Part shown: positions 26,972-35,581 of the stretch, one piece after another
Layout: each line of letters opens with the position of its first letter
How positions within the stretch are numbered: position 1 is the stretch's first letter
Assembly: GCF_009796785.1 (NCBI RefSeq)
Contig: NZ_CP047026.1
Location: forward strand, 1,448,001 to 1,512,000
Reading direction: 5' to 3'
Source of the DNA: Polaribacter sp. L3A8
Lineage (GTDB): Bacteria > Bacteroidota > Bacteroidia > Flavobacteriales > Flavobacteriaceae
Length of the DNA: 64,000 bases
Position numbers and translations under genes: made by a program
Notes under the pieces: model-generated
Told to the model about the DNA's origin: nothing
Database searches by the model: none
The model's input: only the letters and a program-made list of their open reading frames with translations

Positions 26972-27253
26972 TTATAATGATATGATCCCTTTAATACTTT
27001 CTGCTTTTAAATAATAAGAAATTACTTTCTCTGAACTTTCTATTTTTAATACGATAGAAACACTAACATATTTCCCTGTCTTAGACTTTTTTGTATTTAT
27101 TACAGCACCAGTATCATTAAATAAATCTTCTACTTCTTGTACTTGATTACCCTCTGTAGGTACAATAAATTTATACATATAATCTGCAGGAAAAGTAGTT
27201 GTATCTTCTAACTGTGCTTTCAATTTTGCATAAAACTCTTTTTTATCACTCAT
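26972..27253 (-). CDS. DUF493 (YbeD-like) family protein
   Basis: The 93-residue protein has the ferredoxin-like, ACT-resembling layout of DUF493/YbeD: FPADYMYKFIVPTEGNQVQEVEDLF, then a beta strand with KSKTGKYVSVSI and a closing strand. The YbeD family is thought to be regulatory, with no fixed biochemical role. It is the first gene of a minus-strand operon leading into the prolyl isomerases; a TAATTTTG element on the minus strand at 27298-27305 may be its promoter. Confidence 0.85.
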   Translation of the reverse strand: MSDKKEFYAKLKAQLEDTTTFPADYMYKFIVPTEGNQVQEVEDLFNDTGAVINTKKSKTGKYVSVSIVLKIESSEKVISYYLKAESIKGIISL

Positions 27254-27337
27254 AAAAATACTTTCTTTATTCTAAATTAATTACAAATAACAAGACACAA
27301 AATTACATTAAAAATTAGTTTTATAAAGGGAATCATT

Positions 27338-27345
27338 TATTTTTG
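27338..27345 (+). promoter_or_regulatory. -7 element abutting the AAA ATPase start
   Basis: TATTTTTG matches TAnnTTTG and ends four bases before the ATG at 27350, predicting a leaderless transcript. Confidence 0.5.
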
Positions 27346-27349
27346 TGAA

Positions 27350-27892
27350 ATGCAGCAAAAAATCGTCTTAATTGGTGGACCAGGAACAGGGAAAACTTCC
27401 GTAATAAATGAATTAGTAAATAGAGGGTATTTTTGTATGCCAGAAATATCTAGAGAAGTTACTCTAGAAGCTCAAAAAAAAGGCATAGACCAATTGTTTT
27501 TAACAGAGCCTTTATTGTTTAGTAAAATGCTTTTAGAAGGTAGAGAAAAACAATATTTAACAGCTAGTAAAAATAGTGAAAAACTTGTTTTTTTTGATAG
27601 AGGAATCCCTGATGTTCATGCCTATATGGATTATTTTAAAACAGCATATCCCGCTACTTTTTTCGAAAAAAGCAACCTTTACAAATACACCAAAATTTTT
27701 CACTTCTCTCCTTGGAAAGACATACATACAACTGATAATGAACGCTATGAATCTTTTGAAGAAACCATGGAGATTGACCGGTTTTTAATAAAATCCTATA
27801 CAGATTTAGGCTATTGCATTATTAACATTCCTTTTGGTTCTTTAGAAGAAAGAACCAATTTTGTAATTAATTCGCTTACTTGCGATTTATGA
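27350..27892 (+). CDS. AAA family P-loop ATPase (NadR/AAA_28-like)
   Basis: This 180-residue single-domain protein begins directly with a P-loop, VLIGGPGTGKTS (about residues 6-17), and has FFDRGIPDVHAYMDYF as its Walker B-like block, the pattern of AAA_28/NadR-type kinases. The family includes nucleotide or small-molecule kinases; the substrate is unknown. It overlaps recQ by four bases (ATGA), so the two are translationally coupled. The promoter element lies so close to the ATG that no ribosome-binding leader is possible. Confidence 0.82.
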   Translation: MQQKIVLIGGPGTGKTSVINELVNRGYFCMPEISREVTLEAQKKGIDQLFLTEPLLFSKMLLEGREKQYLTASKNSEKLVFFDRGIPDVHAYMDYFKTAYPATFFEKSNLYKYTKIFHFSPWKDIHTTDNERYESFEETMEIDRFLIKSYTDLGYCIINIPFGSLEERTNFVINSLTCDL

Positions 27893-29781
27893 TATTGCCA
27901 AAAGAAATATTAAAAAAATATTGGGGTTATTCTAAATTTAGAACACAGCAAGAAGAAATAATTACTGCCGTTTTAGAACAAAAAGATGTTATTGCATTGC
28001 TACCAACAGGTGGAGGAAAATCTATCTGTTTTCAAGTACCTGCACTAGCAAAAGAAGGAGTTTGCTTAGTAATATCTCCTTTAATTGCTTTAATGCAAGA
28101 TCAAGTAGAAAGCTTAATAAAAAAAGGAATTAAAGCAACGAGCATTAAACCTGGTGCTACACAAGATGAAATTATTACTTTATTTGATAACATAAAATTT
28201 GGAGGCATTAAATTCTTATACATTTCTCCCGAAAGATTGCAATCGTTTTTTATTCAACAGAAAATTAAGGAATTAAACATTAATTTAATTGCTATTGATG
28301 AAGCGCATTGTATTTCTGAATGGGGACATGATTTTAGACCTTCTTACAGAAGTATTAAAATTTTAAGAGAACTAAAGTCTGATATACCTTTTATAGCCTT
28401 AACAGCTACAGCAAATAAAAAAGTACTTAATGATATTGCTACAAACCTTGCTTTAAAAGAACATATTGTTTTTAAAAAATCTTTTTTTAGAGAAAATTTA
28501 GCGTATCAAATATTTACGGTTGAAGATAAATTACAGCGATTACTTCAAATATTTACAAAAACAAAAACACCCGCAATTGTGTATGTCAACTCAAGAAAAA
28601 AGACAGCACAAATTGCGGCTTTCTTAAATGCCAATAATTTTAAAAGTTCTTTTTATAACGGAGGTTTATCATCCGTAGAAAAAAATATTTCTTTTAACAA
28701 CTGGATGACAGAAAAAACGCCCATTATGGTGGCTACAAATGCCTTCGGAATGGGAATTGATAAAGCAAACGTTGGTTTGGTTATTCACTTAGATTTACCT
28801 TCTAGTATAGAGAACTACGTACAAGAAACAGGTAGAGCTGGTAGAAACAGCAAAAAATCGTTTGCCGTTTTATTATTTAATAAAAGCGATGTCTTATTAT
28901 TTAAAGATCGGCTAGAAAAAACATTGTTAAGCATTACAGAGGTTAAAGAAATTCATAGAAAATTATATCAATATTTTAGAATTTCTTTAGGAGAAATTAG
29001 CGAAGAAACTTTTTCGTTTAATCTTTTAGAGTTCTGTAAAAAATATAAATTTTCGGTTTTAAAGGTAGATATTGCTCTTAAAATATTATCAAATAACGGA
29101 ATTATAGAAATTAGCAATGAGTACAATAAAAAGTCTACATTGTTATTTATTGTACCTAGTAAAACTGTTTTAAATTATTTGGATCAAAATCCTATAATCA
29201 AAAAATTTACCAATTCAATTTTAAGAACTTATGCTGGTTTGTTTGAGCAAGAGGTTAAAATTGACGAATTTTTTATCGCAAAAAAAACGAGCCTTACAAC
29301 CAGTCTTGTTTTATCAAACCTAGAACGTTTACAGAACGATGCTATTATAGAATACAAACCTGTAAAAAATGAAGCTGAACTTACTTTTTTACTTCCAAGA
29401 GAAGACGACTATACCATCAATCGATTTTCTAGAGAAATAAAACAATTTGTAAGTCAGAAGAAAAAGAAATCTGATGATTTAATTGCATTTGTAAATAACA
29501 ATACCATTTGTAGAAGCAGTCAGGTTTTAAGTTATTTTGATGAAATAAAATCAGAAAAATGTGGTATTTGCGATGTCTGTATTTTAGAAAACAGAAAGTC
29601 TGCTAAAAATTTATCATCCGAAATAATACAACTTTTAAAACACAAACAAGTTTTATCATCATCAGAAATTAGTGACGCTTTAATAGCAAATGAAAAAGAC
29701 ATTTTAATACATTTGCGACAATTATTAACAGATGATACAATTAAAATTAATCATCAAAATAAATACCAATTAAACAACTAA
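27889..29781 (+). CDS. recQ: RecQ family ATP-dependent DNA helicase
   Basis: The 630-residue protein is a RecQ helicase, a 3'-5' DNA unwinding enzyme of recombination repair. Walker A is LPTGGGKS at residues 38-45, the DEAH box is in IDEAHCISEWGHDFRPSY, and the later motifs TATANKKV, NAFGMGIDKANV and QETGRAGRN follow. The RecQ-Ct zinc site appears as four Cys late in the chain (TICRSS..., KCGICDVC). A recognisable HRDC domain is absent, but the C-terminus ends in a winged-helix-like segment. ATG 27889 was chosen over an in-frame TTG three codons earlier because it gives the four-base ATGA overlap. Confidence 0.95.
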   Translation: MILPKEILKKYWGYSKFRTQQEEIITAVLEQKDVIALLPTGGGKSICFQVPALAKEGVCLVISPLIALMQDQVESLIKKGIKATSIKPGATQDEIITLFDNIKFGGIKFLYISPERLQSFFIQQKIKELNINLIAIDEAHCISEWGHDFRPSYRSIKILRELKSDIPFIALTATANKKVLNDIATNLALKEHIVFKKSFFRENLAYQIFTVEDKLQRLLQIFTKTKTPAIVYVNSRKKTAQIAAFLNANNFKSSFYNGGLSSVEKNISFNNWMTEKTPIMVATNAFGMGIDKANVGLVIHLDLPSSIENYVQETGRAGRNSKKSFAVLLFNKSDVLLFKDRLEKTLLSITEVKEIHRKLYQYFRISLGEISEETFSFNLLEFCKKYKFSVLKVDIALKILSNNGIIEISNEYNKKSTLLFIVPSKTVLNYLDQNPIIKKFTNSILRTYAGLFEQEVKIDEFFIAKKTSLTTSLVLSNLERLQNDAIIEYKPVKNEAELTFLLPREDDYTINRFSREIKQFVSQKKKKSDDLIAFVNNNTICRSSQVLSYFDEIKSEKCGICDVCILENRKSAKNLSSEIIQLLKHKQVLSSSEISDALIANEKDILIHLRQLLTDDTIKINHQNKYQLNN

Positions 29782-29783
29782 TT

Positions 29784-30737
29784 ATGAAAGACGTACGTAT
29801 TGTTTTTATGGGAACTCCAGATTTTGCTGTCACTATTTTAAAACACTTAGTAGAAAATGATTATAATGTTGTTGGTGTTATTACAGCATCTGACAAACCA
29901 GCAGGTAGAGGACGAAAGTTAAACGAATCTGCCGTAAAAAAATATGCAACCTCGGTAAATTTACCAATTTTACAACCTACCAATTTAAAAAACGAAGACT
30001 TTAATAAGGAGTTAAAAGATTTAAATGCCGATTTACAAATTGTAGTTGCTTTTAGAATGTTACCAAAAATAGTTTGGCAAATGCCTAAATATGGTACTTT
30101 TAATTTACATGCTTCTTTATTACCAGAATATAGAGGTGCAGCACCAATTCATTGGGCAATTATTAATGGAGAAACTAAAACAGGTGTTACTACGTTTTTT
30201 ATTGATGATAAAATTGACACCGGAGAAATTATCTTACAAGAAGAAATAGCCGTTTCTGAAACAGAAACTGTTGGTACACTTCATGACAAGCTAATGTTTT
30301 TAGGAGCCGATTTAGTTGGAAAAACAATAGACTTAATTGCAACTGAAAAAGTAACAACTACAAAACAACCCGATTTAGAAGAAAAATCTGCTTCTAAATT
30401 AAATTCAGAAAATTGTAGAATTGATTGGACGGACTCTTTAGATAATATCTATAACAAAATTAGAGGGTTAAATCCTTTTCCGGCAGCTTGGACAAACATA
30501 ATGAATGAAGAGGAAGAAATAGCTGCTAAAATTTATGCCATTAAAAAAGAAAAGAATGAAGAAGAACCTCATCATTTTACCGTTGGTAAAATTATAACAA
30601 CAAAAAAAGAATTAAAAGTGGCTGTTAATGGAGGTTTTATTATTATTGATGAAATAAAACTATCTGGAAAAAAGAAAATGGATGCAAAAAGCTTGCTAAA
30701 CGGTTATACTTTTTCATCAGAAGCCAAAGTCATCTAA
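29784..30737 (+). CDS. fmt: methionyl-tRNA formyltransferase
   Basis: The 317-residue protein formylates initiator Met-tRNA using 10-formyl-tetrahydrofolate. The catalytic triad is Asn107 and His109 (in FNLHASLLPEYRGAAP) with Asp145 (DDKIDTGEI), matching the E. coli residues. The C-terminal OB-fold anticodon-binding domain spans about 205-315. It is two bases downstream of recQ and likely in the same transcript; a def gene is not in the window. Confidence 0.96.
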   Translation: MKDVRIVFMGTPDFAVTILKHLVENDYNVVGVITASDKPAGRGRKLNESAVKKYATSVNLPILQPTNLKNEDFNKELKDLNADLQIVVAFRMLPKIVWQMPKYGTFNLHASLLPEYRGAAPIHWAIINGETKTGVTTFFIDDKIDTGEIILQEEIAVSETETVGTLHDKLMFLGADLVGKTIDLIATEKVTTTKQPDLEEKSASKLNSENCRIDWTDSLDNIYNKIRGLNPFPAAWTNIMNEEEEIAAKIYAIKKEKNEEEPHHFTVGKIITTKKELKVAVNGGFIIIDEIKLSGKKKMDAKSLLNGYTFSSEAKVI

Positions 30738-30842
30738 AGCCTTTATCAGTAAGGTTTTTATAGATTTCTGTGTTTTACAACAACCTTTATTAACAATTTA
30801 GACATATTTATTAACAAAAAGGCACTTTTTAAGCACTCAAAT

Positions 30843-30872
30843 TTGCGTAAACCCTTAATCCGTCTATATTTG
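30843..30872 (+). promoter_or_regulatory. promoter of the HU gene
   Basis: TTG at 30843-30845 and TATATTTG at 30865-30872 are separated by 19 bases, the ideal Bacteroidota promoter geometry. About 50 bases of leader precede the ATG, fitting a highly expressed gene. Confidence 0.75.
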
Positions 30873-30923
30873 TTAAGCTTTTAAGCAATAAAATATACAA
30901 TTAATTTAAAAAATCTAATTATT

Positions 30924-31196
30924 ATGAACAAGTCAGATTTAATCGATGCAATGGCTGCTGATGCAGGAATTTCTAAAGTAGCAGCTAAAGCGGCATTAGA
31001 ATCTTTTACAGATAACGTAACTGCTTCTTTAAAAAGTGGTGATAAAGTTGCTTTAGTAGGATTTGGTACATTCTCTGTATCTAACAGAGCTGCTAGAACT
31101 GGTAGAAATCCTCAAACAGGAAACACTATTCAAATTGCAGCTAAAAACGTAGCAAAATTTAAAGCAGGAGCTGGTTTAAGCGATGCTGTAAACTAA
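30924..31196 (+). CDS. HU family DNA-binding protein
   Basis: This 90-residue protein is a canonical HU/IHF-type histone-like protein that bends and compacts [21 protein letters not shown] is the dimerising helix start, [11 protein letters not shown] the central strand pair and [14 protein letters not shown] the DNA-binding arm with its conserved Pro. It has its own promoter upstream and a compact terminator downstream, so it is monocistronic. Confidence 0.95.
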   Translation: MNKSDLIDAMAADAGISKVAAKAALESFTDNVTASLKSGDKVALVGFGTFSVSNRAARTGRNPQTGNTIQIAAKNVAKFKAGAGLSDAVN

Positions 31197-31219
31197 GACC
31201 TATCGTTTTAAAGTATATA

Positions 31220-31244
31220 AAACTCTCTTTTTTAAGAGAGTTTT
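31220..31244 (+). terminator. terminator after the HU gene
   Basis: AAACTCTC pairs with GAGAGTTT across a short T/A-rich loop, followed by a run of T. Confidence 0.8.
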
Positions 31245-31296
31245 TTTTATGTCAAAAATTATGTTATATTTAACATAATTCTTATAAACTTATATA

Positions 31297-31845
31297 TTGG
31301 AACTAAATAAAGGTAAATTATTAATTGCGGAACCCGCTATTTTAAATGATAGCTCATTTAATAGAACCATTGTTTTACTCACAGAACATACATGTAATAA
31401 CTCTGTTGGTTTTATTTTAAATAGACCATTAAACTATACTATTAACGATTTACTGCCAGAAATTGATTGTAATTTTCCTGTATATCAAGGCGGACCGGTA
31501 GAACAAGACAATTTATACTTTGTGCACAAAATACCACAACTACTACCAGATAGCATAGAAGTTGCCAATGGTATTTTTTGGGGCGGAAGTTTTGAATGTT
31601 TAAAAGACTTATTAAACAACGCCACATTAAACACTTCCGATATTCGATTCTTTCTAGGCTATTCTGGTTGGGAAAAAGAACAACTCGAAGAGGAAATGAA
31701 TCAAAACTCCTGGTTTGTAGGAGAAAATGATTTCGAAAATATTTTTTCTATGGATGATGAAAGCCTTTGGAAAAATAAATTATTACAAAAAGGAGGTAAT
31801 TACAAACTTTGGGCAAACGCTCCTAGCGATTTCAATTTAAATTAA
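31297..31845 (+). CDS. YqgE/AlgH family protein
   Basis: The 182-residue protein belongs to the YqgE/AlgH family (DUF179), with the opening GKLLIAEPAILNDSSFNRTIVLLTEH, then VGFILNRPL and YQGGPVEQDNLYFVH. The family is widespread and has no settled biochemical function. The start is a TTG; no in-frame ATG precedes the conserved GKLLIAEP block, so it is accepted. It converges on the class IV aminotransferase gene with a four-base overlap of the 3' ends. Confidence 0.88.
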   Translation: MELNKGKLLIAEPAILNDSSFNRTIVLLTEHTCNNSVGFILNRPLNYTINDLLPEIDCNFPVYQGGPVEQDNLYFVHKIPQLLPDSIEVANGIFWGGSFECLKDLLNNATLNTSDIRFFLGYSGWEKEQLEEEMNQNSWFVGENDFENIFSMDDESLWKNKLLQKGGNYKLWANAPSDFNLN

Positions 31846-32675
31846 ACTCCAGTAATCTGTAACACCTTTAAGTTACCTGCTATTTTAGCACCAAGCTCTG
31901 TTGTAAATGTTTTTTTCTTATAACTCGTTACCGGTTGCACCCCAATAATTGCATTTGTTATAAATACTTCATCTGCTTTTTGAACCTCGAAAGGTGATAT
32001 TGAAGTTTCTTCTAGCGTAAAATCTTTATTCTTAGATAAAATTTCTATTACTTTATTACGTGTAATCCCTTTTATACAACCCTCTGTTAAAGCAGGCGTT
32101 TTAATAACATTTCCTTTCACAATAAAGATGTTTCCGTTGGTAACCTCTACTACTCCCTTTTTCTCATTTAATAGAATACAATTATCTACATCATTTTCAT
32201 CAGCAAAAATACTTGCCAAAGTATTTAACATTCTATTATTCGTTTTTACAGTAGATAAAAGTCCAGAAAAATTATAAAAATCTTTAAAAACATCTAAAGA
32301 GTATGCTTTTTTAGTTTGATAAGAACTTGTATGAGCCTCTATTGTGTAATCTATTTTATTTGTTTTAGGAGTGTACAAACCGCCATCTTTTCTAAAAACA
32401 TTTAAACGGACTCTATATGTATTTGTATCTTCACAAGAAGCAACTGTTTTTAAAATTTCTTGCTCTAAAAACTCCAAAGTAAACTCTAAAGGAATTTTCA
32501 TACGTAACATTCTCATAGAAGCCATTAATCTAAAATAATGATCTTCCCAGAAAACAACTTTTTTATGCATTACTTTTACGGTTTCAAAAATAGCGTCACC
32601 ATATTTAAAAGCTCTGTTTTCTGAAGATAAGTTTAGATCTTCTGAATTCAATAATTCCCCATTAAAATTCATCAT
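31842..32675 (-). CDS. class IV aminotransferase (PabC/IlvE-like)
   Basis: The 277-residue protein is a fold-type IV PLP enzyme, related to aminodeoxychorismate lyase and branched-chain or D-amino-acid aminotransferases. The opening RAFKYGDAIFETV and the later TEGCIKGITRNKVIE and EVFITNAIIGVQPV blocks are typical. The PLP lysine is probably the one in TVKTNNRML. Sequence cannot separate 4-amino-4-deoxychorismate lyase (folate synthesis) from an aminotransferase; many flavobacterial copies are annotated as pabC. It is single in its transcription unit. Confidence 0.85.
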   Translation of the reverse strand: MMNFNGELLNSEDLNLSSENRAFKYGDAIFETVKVMHKKVVFWEDHYFRLMASMRMLRMKIPLEFTLEFLEQEILKTVASCEDTNTYRVRLNVFRKDGGLYTPKTNKIDYTIEAHTSSYQTKKAYSLDVFKDFYNFSGLLSTVKTNNRMLNTLASIFADENDVDNCILLNEKKGVVEVTNGNIFIVKGNVIKTPALTEGCIKGITRNKVIEILSKNKDFTLEETSISPFEVQKADEVFITNAIIGVQPVTSYKKKTFTTELGAKIAGNLKVLQITGV

Positions 32676-32731
32676 AAATAAGATATTTTTAGCGTTGTAA
32701 AATTAATGTTTTTAAAATGTTTAAGCATAAA

Positions 32732-32757
32732 AAAACTCAACAATAATGTTGAGTTTT
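32732..32757. terminator. terminator between START-like gene and aminotransferase
   Basis: AAAACTCAACA (32732-32742) and TGTTGAGTTTT (32747-32757) form an 11-bp perfect stem with a four-base loop. A T run follows on the minus strand, so it ends the START-like gene transcript. Confidence 0.9.
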
Positions 32758-32779
32758 ATAATTTTATAAAAATAGAATA

Positions 32780-33163
32780 TTAAGCACCTATAGTATGTCT
32801 TAATTCATCTATTTGATTTTCCCATAATTGTTTTGCTTCTTCAACATCATCTTCATCATCAGCAAAATCGGTAATTATTAAAGAAACATCTTTTGTTAAT
32901 GCATCTACTTGAATTTTAATTTCAAAAAAACTGTCATCTCCTTGGCTTTCTAACCATTTAAAACGAATTCTATCATCTGTTTTCTTAGTAATTAATTCTG
33001 CAATTTCTTCTTCTCCTTCCCAGGTAAAACTATACTCTTTCCCTCTAGAATTCACTTTATCTGCAAACCATTCTTGTAAATTAGAAGGTGATGAGATGTA
33101 TTGATACAACATATGTGGAGATGCGTGAATTGAAATTTCTAGTTCGAATTTTATTTTATCCAT
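32780..33163 (-). CDS. START-like domain (SRPBCC superfamily) protein
   Basis: This 127-residue protein is a small, acidic START-like/SRPBCC fold protein: IHASPHMLYQYISSPSNLQEWFADKV at the start and a long C-terminal helix, VEEAKQLWENQIDELRHTIG. The family is conserved in Bacteroidota, where these proteins may bind hydrophobic ligands. No ligand can be inferred. It is transcribed alone, ending at the strong hairpin. Confidence 0.85.
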   Translation of the reverse strand: MDKIKFELEISIHASPHMLYQYISSPSNLQEWFADKVNSRGKEYSFTWEGEEEIAELITKKTDDRIRFKWLESQGDDSFFEIKIQVDALTKDVSLIITDFADDEDDVEEAKQLWENQIDELRHTIGA

Positions 33164-33227
33164 TATTGTTTTTCTTAAGCTGACAATATAGTTATTAATT
33201 CTATTTAAAAAAAATTTAAAACAATTA

Positions 33228-33257
33228 TTGCCAGTTAATAAAATTCTACTATCTTTG
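33228..33257 (+). promoter_or_regulatory. promoter of the tRNA gene
   Basis: TTG (33228-33230), a 19-base spacer and TATCTTTG (33250-33257) form an ideal Bacteroidota promoter, 15 bases before the tRNA. Confidence 0.8.
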
Positions 33258-33272
33258 CAGCCTCAAAACCAC

Positions 33273-33346
33273 GGCGAGGTAGCTCAGTTGGTTAGAGCGC
33301 AGGATTCATAACCCTGAGGTCACGGGTTCAAATCCCGTTCTCGCTA
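33273..33346 (+). tRNA. tRNA-Met (anticodon CAT, elongator type)
   Basis: A 74-base cloverleaf with a 7-bp acceptor stem (two G-T pairs), TAGCTC D-arm, anticodon CAT at 33307-33309 in a seven-base loop, and the T-arm GGGTTCAAATCCC. The CCA end is not encoded. The anticodon stem lacks the three G-C pairs of an initiator tRNA, so it is an elongator Met tRNA or, less likely, the CAT-anticodon Ile2 tRNA. Confidence 0.95.
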
Positions 33347-33361
33347 CAAGTATAATACGGA

Positions 33362-33391
33362 AAGTCAAGATTTATATCTTGGCTTTTTTTT
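33362..33391 (+). terminator. terminator after tRNA-Met
   Basis: AAGTCAAGAT pairs with ATCTTGGCTT around TTAT, followed by nine T. Confidence 0.85.
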
Positions 33392-33439
33392 TGTTTGGGT
33401 ACAACAAATTGACTTTTTTAATTCTTTACAACAAAACAA

Positions 33440-33739
33440 GGATCAAGTCAAAAAGTTGTGGGATTTAAGAATTACGCAAAAATAGTAGTAAGTCTATATA
33501 AGAAAAAATCCACATTTCTGACGCCTCTAAACTGTACTCTAAAGGCTTTAAATTTTAGCATTGAATGATTCTGCTGATGCATTCGTACTGGATCAAGTCA
33601 AAAAGTTGTGGGATTTAAGAATTACGCAAAAATAGTAGTAAGTCTATATAAGAAAAAATCCACATTTCTGACGCCTCTAAACTGTACTCTAAAGGCTTTA
33701 AATTTTAGCATTGAATGATTCTGCTGATGCATTCGTACT
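33440..33739. repeat. two exact tandem copies of 150 bp
   Basis: Bases 33440-33589 and 33590-33739 are identical throughout, each beginning with the IS terminal repeat GGATCAAGTC and ending GCATTCGTACT. The second copy is the transposase 3' end and IS terminus; the first is an extra copy outside the element. Confidence 0.97.
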
Positions 33740-34615
33740 TCGATTATCAAAATAGTTTAAGATGTTTTTATAATGTATCGACATCGTTCTAGCTATAGTG
33801 TTGAAGCTTTTAAAGTGTGCCTGTCTTACTTTTTCATCCCATTTAGCAAGTCTTATAAGTGCTGATGTTTTGTCTGTAGTGTTATTGAATATCCAAGATA
33901 GATTTTGACATAACTTGTATGCTTTCTCTATATCAGGATATTTTTCAAACAATATTTCTGCTCTTATAGATTGATTTTTAGTCCATTTACTACTTGATTT
34001 ATATAATAGATATCTGCTTCTAGCTAATAGTTGTTTGAGTGTATCTCCATTTGGTAATAGTTTTTGGGTGTATTTTAAAGATTTACTTCTGGCGTTTTCA
34101 ATGGCATCATTCTCAACATCAATCGCTTCCCACCGATGTTTAATTCTTATTTCTTGCAGTGCATCTAATGCTAATTTTTGCACATGAAAACGATCTATTA
34201 CTAAGGCAGCGTTTGGAAAGGATTTCTTGACTATAAGCCCCATATTTCCTGCCATATCCAAGGTTACTTCCCTGACTTTCTTCCTATGTTTTAAAGGAAT
34301 TTTATGAAGTATTTTTATGACAACTTCAGCTTTAGTTCCTTTGATCATGGCTACTATTGCTCCTTTCTTTCCTTTAGCTAATTTATTTGTTATTATGGTA
34401 TATAAATCACCGTTAGAAAAGGCAGTTTCATCAAGTGATAAGTGAGTCCCTAAATTCTTTGCAAACAATAACCAGTCTGTTGCGTGCTTCTGTTGATCCC
34501 AAGCTTTAAAATCACTTAAATAATCCTTATACTGTCTTTGTAAACTTCTGGGATTTACCCCGTAGAAATTAGCTACAGTACTAGTGCTAGTGGCGTTATT
34601 ACTTACTGATATCTT
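33622..34615 (-). pseudogene. ISAon1/ISL3-like DDE transposase, frameshifted near its end
   Basis: The main open part (33698-34468, first usable start TTG) encodes a DDE transposase of ISL3 type, with HLSLDETAF, TLDMAGNMGLIV and VIDRFHVQKLALDAL. The frame is open upstream to 34615 (including NFYGVNPRSLQRQYKDYL), overlapping the end of the small ORF in the +1 frame, so expression may need programmed frameshifting. Downstream, a stop follows NAKI; skipping one base at about 33700 restores a typical ISL3 ending (KAFRVQFRGVRNVDFFL...) that stops at 33622. This suggests a one-base insertion that removed about 25 residues. Confidence 0.8.
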
Positions 34616-34949
34616 TTAAAAAAGCAGCAAATTCACTAGTTATTCTAGTGCCTTTTGCTACTAATTGCCAATCTCTAGTAACCACTTTTTTAGAATTTTC
34701 CTCAACCCAACGTCGTCTAATAACGTGTAGAAAAACGTTTTTACCTCGAATTGGGAAATCTTGAACAGTAGCTTCAGGAAAGAAACCTTTAGAATTTAAT
34801 TTAAGTGCTTTGAATTCTTCAGGAATCGTATTTAATTCTGTGAAATGGAAATGAAGTTCTCCATTTTTAACTTCGTGCTTAGTTAGTTTAAAATAGTCAA
34901 CAAGAATTTCTGGTAATAATAGTTTTGTTAGTTCAATTGAAGTATCCAA
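34599..34949 (-). CDS. ISAon1-type transposase N-terminal region protein
   Basis: The 116-residue protein is the small first frame of ISAon1-like elements (opening MDTSIELTKLLLPEILVDYF, with RRRWVEENSKKVVTRDW). In this family the N-terminal region is separate from the DDE transposase that follows. It probably helps recognise the IS ends; no helix-turn-helix is obvious. Its last codons overlap the open part of the transposase frame, in the +1 frame, which suggests either coupled translation or a +1 ribosomal frameshift. Confidence 0.8.
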   Translation of the reverse strand: MDTSIELTKLLLPEILVDYFKLTKHEVKNGELHFHFTELNTIPEEFKALKLNSKGFFPEATVQDFPIRGKNVFLHVIRRRWVEENSKKVVTRDWQLVAKGTRITSEFAAFLKDISK

Positions 34950-35039
34950 AATAGAGGTTTATTAGAAAGCAAAGTTCATGCTTTTTAATTTACTCCACAA
35001 CTTTTTGTGTTGATCCCTTAAACACGATTAATTAATGCT

Positions 35040-35150
35040 ATTAGCTCTTTAAATAGCTTGATTTTATGGTAATATAGTATATAAATCTCCATTAGAAAAA
35101 GCAGCCATTCTTTAGCATGTAACTTTTTATCGCCTGGTGGACAAATCAAA
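35040..35150 (-). pseudogene. relic of a second ISL3-like transposase
   Basis: Around 35070-35110 the sequence closely resembles the transposase codons around 34390-34430 (FSNGDLYTI region), then jumps to a piece resembling the segment encoding DQQKHATDW, with the residues between missing. It is a short, internally deleted remnant just outside the intact element. Confidence 0.6.
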
Positions 35151-35581
35151 AAAATTGGTAAGTAATCCCCTTATCTTTAATGAGTTATGGAACCTCAAAA
35201 GGATATTTTGAAATTAATTTTAATAACGATAATTATAAAATACAAAGGAGTTAATTTACCAAGCAATTTAGTGTTTGGTTAGGAGATTATAATTCTGAAC
35301 CATTATCCTCTTTATCAAAAAATAATGAATTTTATGTGAATGTATTTTCGGGTTCAGAAAACAGAAGTGTATCTGTAGAACTGGATGATAACAATAGTAT
35401 TAATTTAAGGAGAGAAAGAATAGCAGCCCCTTATGTTAACTATATAAAGCGTTTTCAAAAAGAAGATAGTAGTCCGGATAAAAACAGTAAAAAACCACCT
35501 TACTTAAGAACAAAATCTAGACATATATGGAAAGGTATTTTTCCTGATAATTTTAAAAAAGGATATAATAAAATAGTAATA

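Larger units (their letters stand above)
33440..35016 (-). mobile_element. ISL3/ISAon1-like insertion sequence with duplicated end
   Basis: The element is bounded by 22-base inverted repeats, GGATCAA...AAAGTTGTGG at 33590-33611 and its near-complement (20 of 22 matches) at 34995-35016, giving a core of 1427 bp. It carries two minus-strand frames: a small N-terminal-region protein and a DDE transposase. The left end, including its inverted repeat, is repeated once more at 33440-33589. No target-site duplication is visible on either side, consistent with rearrangement after insertion. The transposase has lost its last codons through a frameshift, so the copy may be inactive. Confidence 0.8.

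Noticed and set aside
27576-27788. Second plus-strand frame inside the AAA ATPase gene
   Set aside because: It overlaps the real gene in another frame and shows no recognisable protein pattern.
27350-29781. AAA ATPase plus RecQ as a defence system
   Set aside because: Both match housekeeping families, sit in a core-gene block with fmt, and have no nuclease or other defence-type partner.
33273-33440. tRNA 3' end as a phage or island attachment site
   Set aside because: No second copy of the tRNA 3' end and no integrase are seen in the window, so an att site cannot be supported.
33431-35024. Target-site duplication around the ISL3-like element
   Set aside because: Eight bases on each side (for either left end) do not match; rearrangement has probably removed it.
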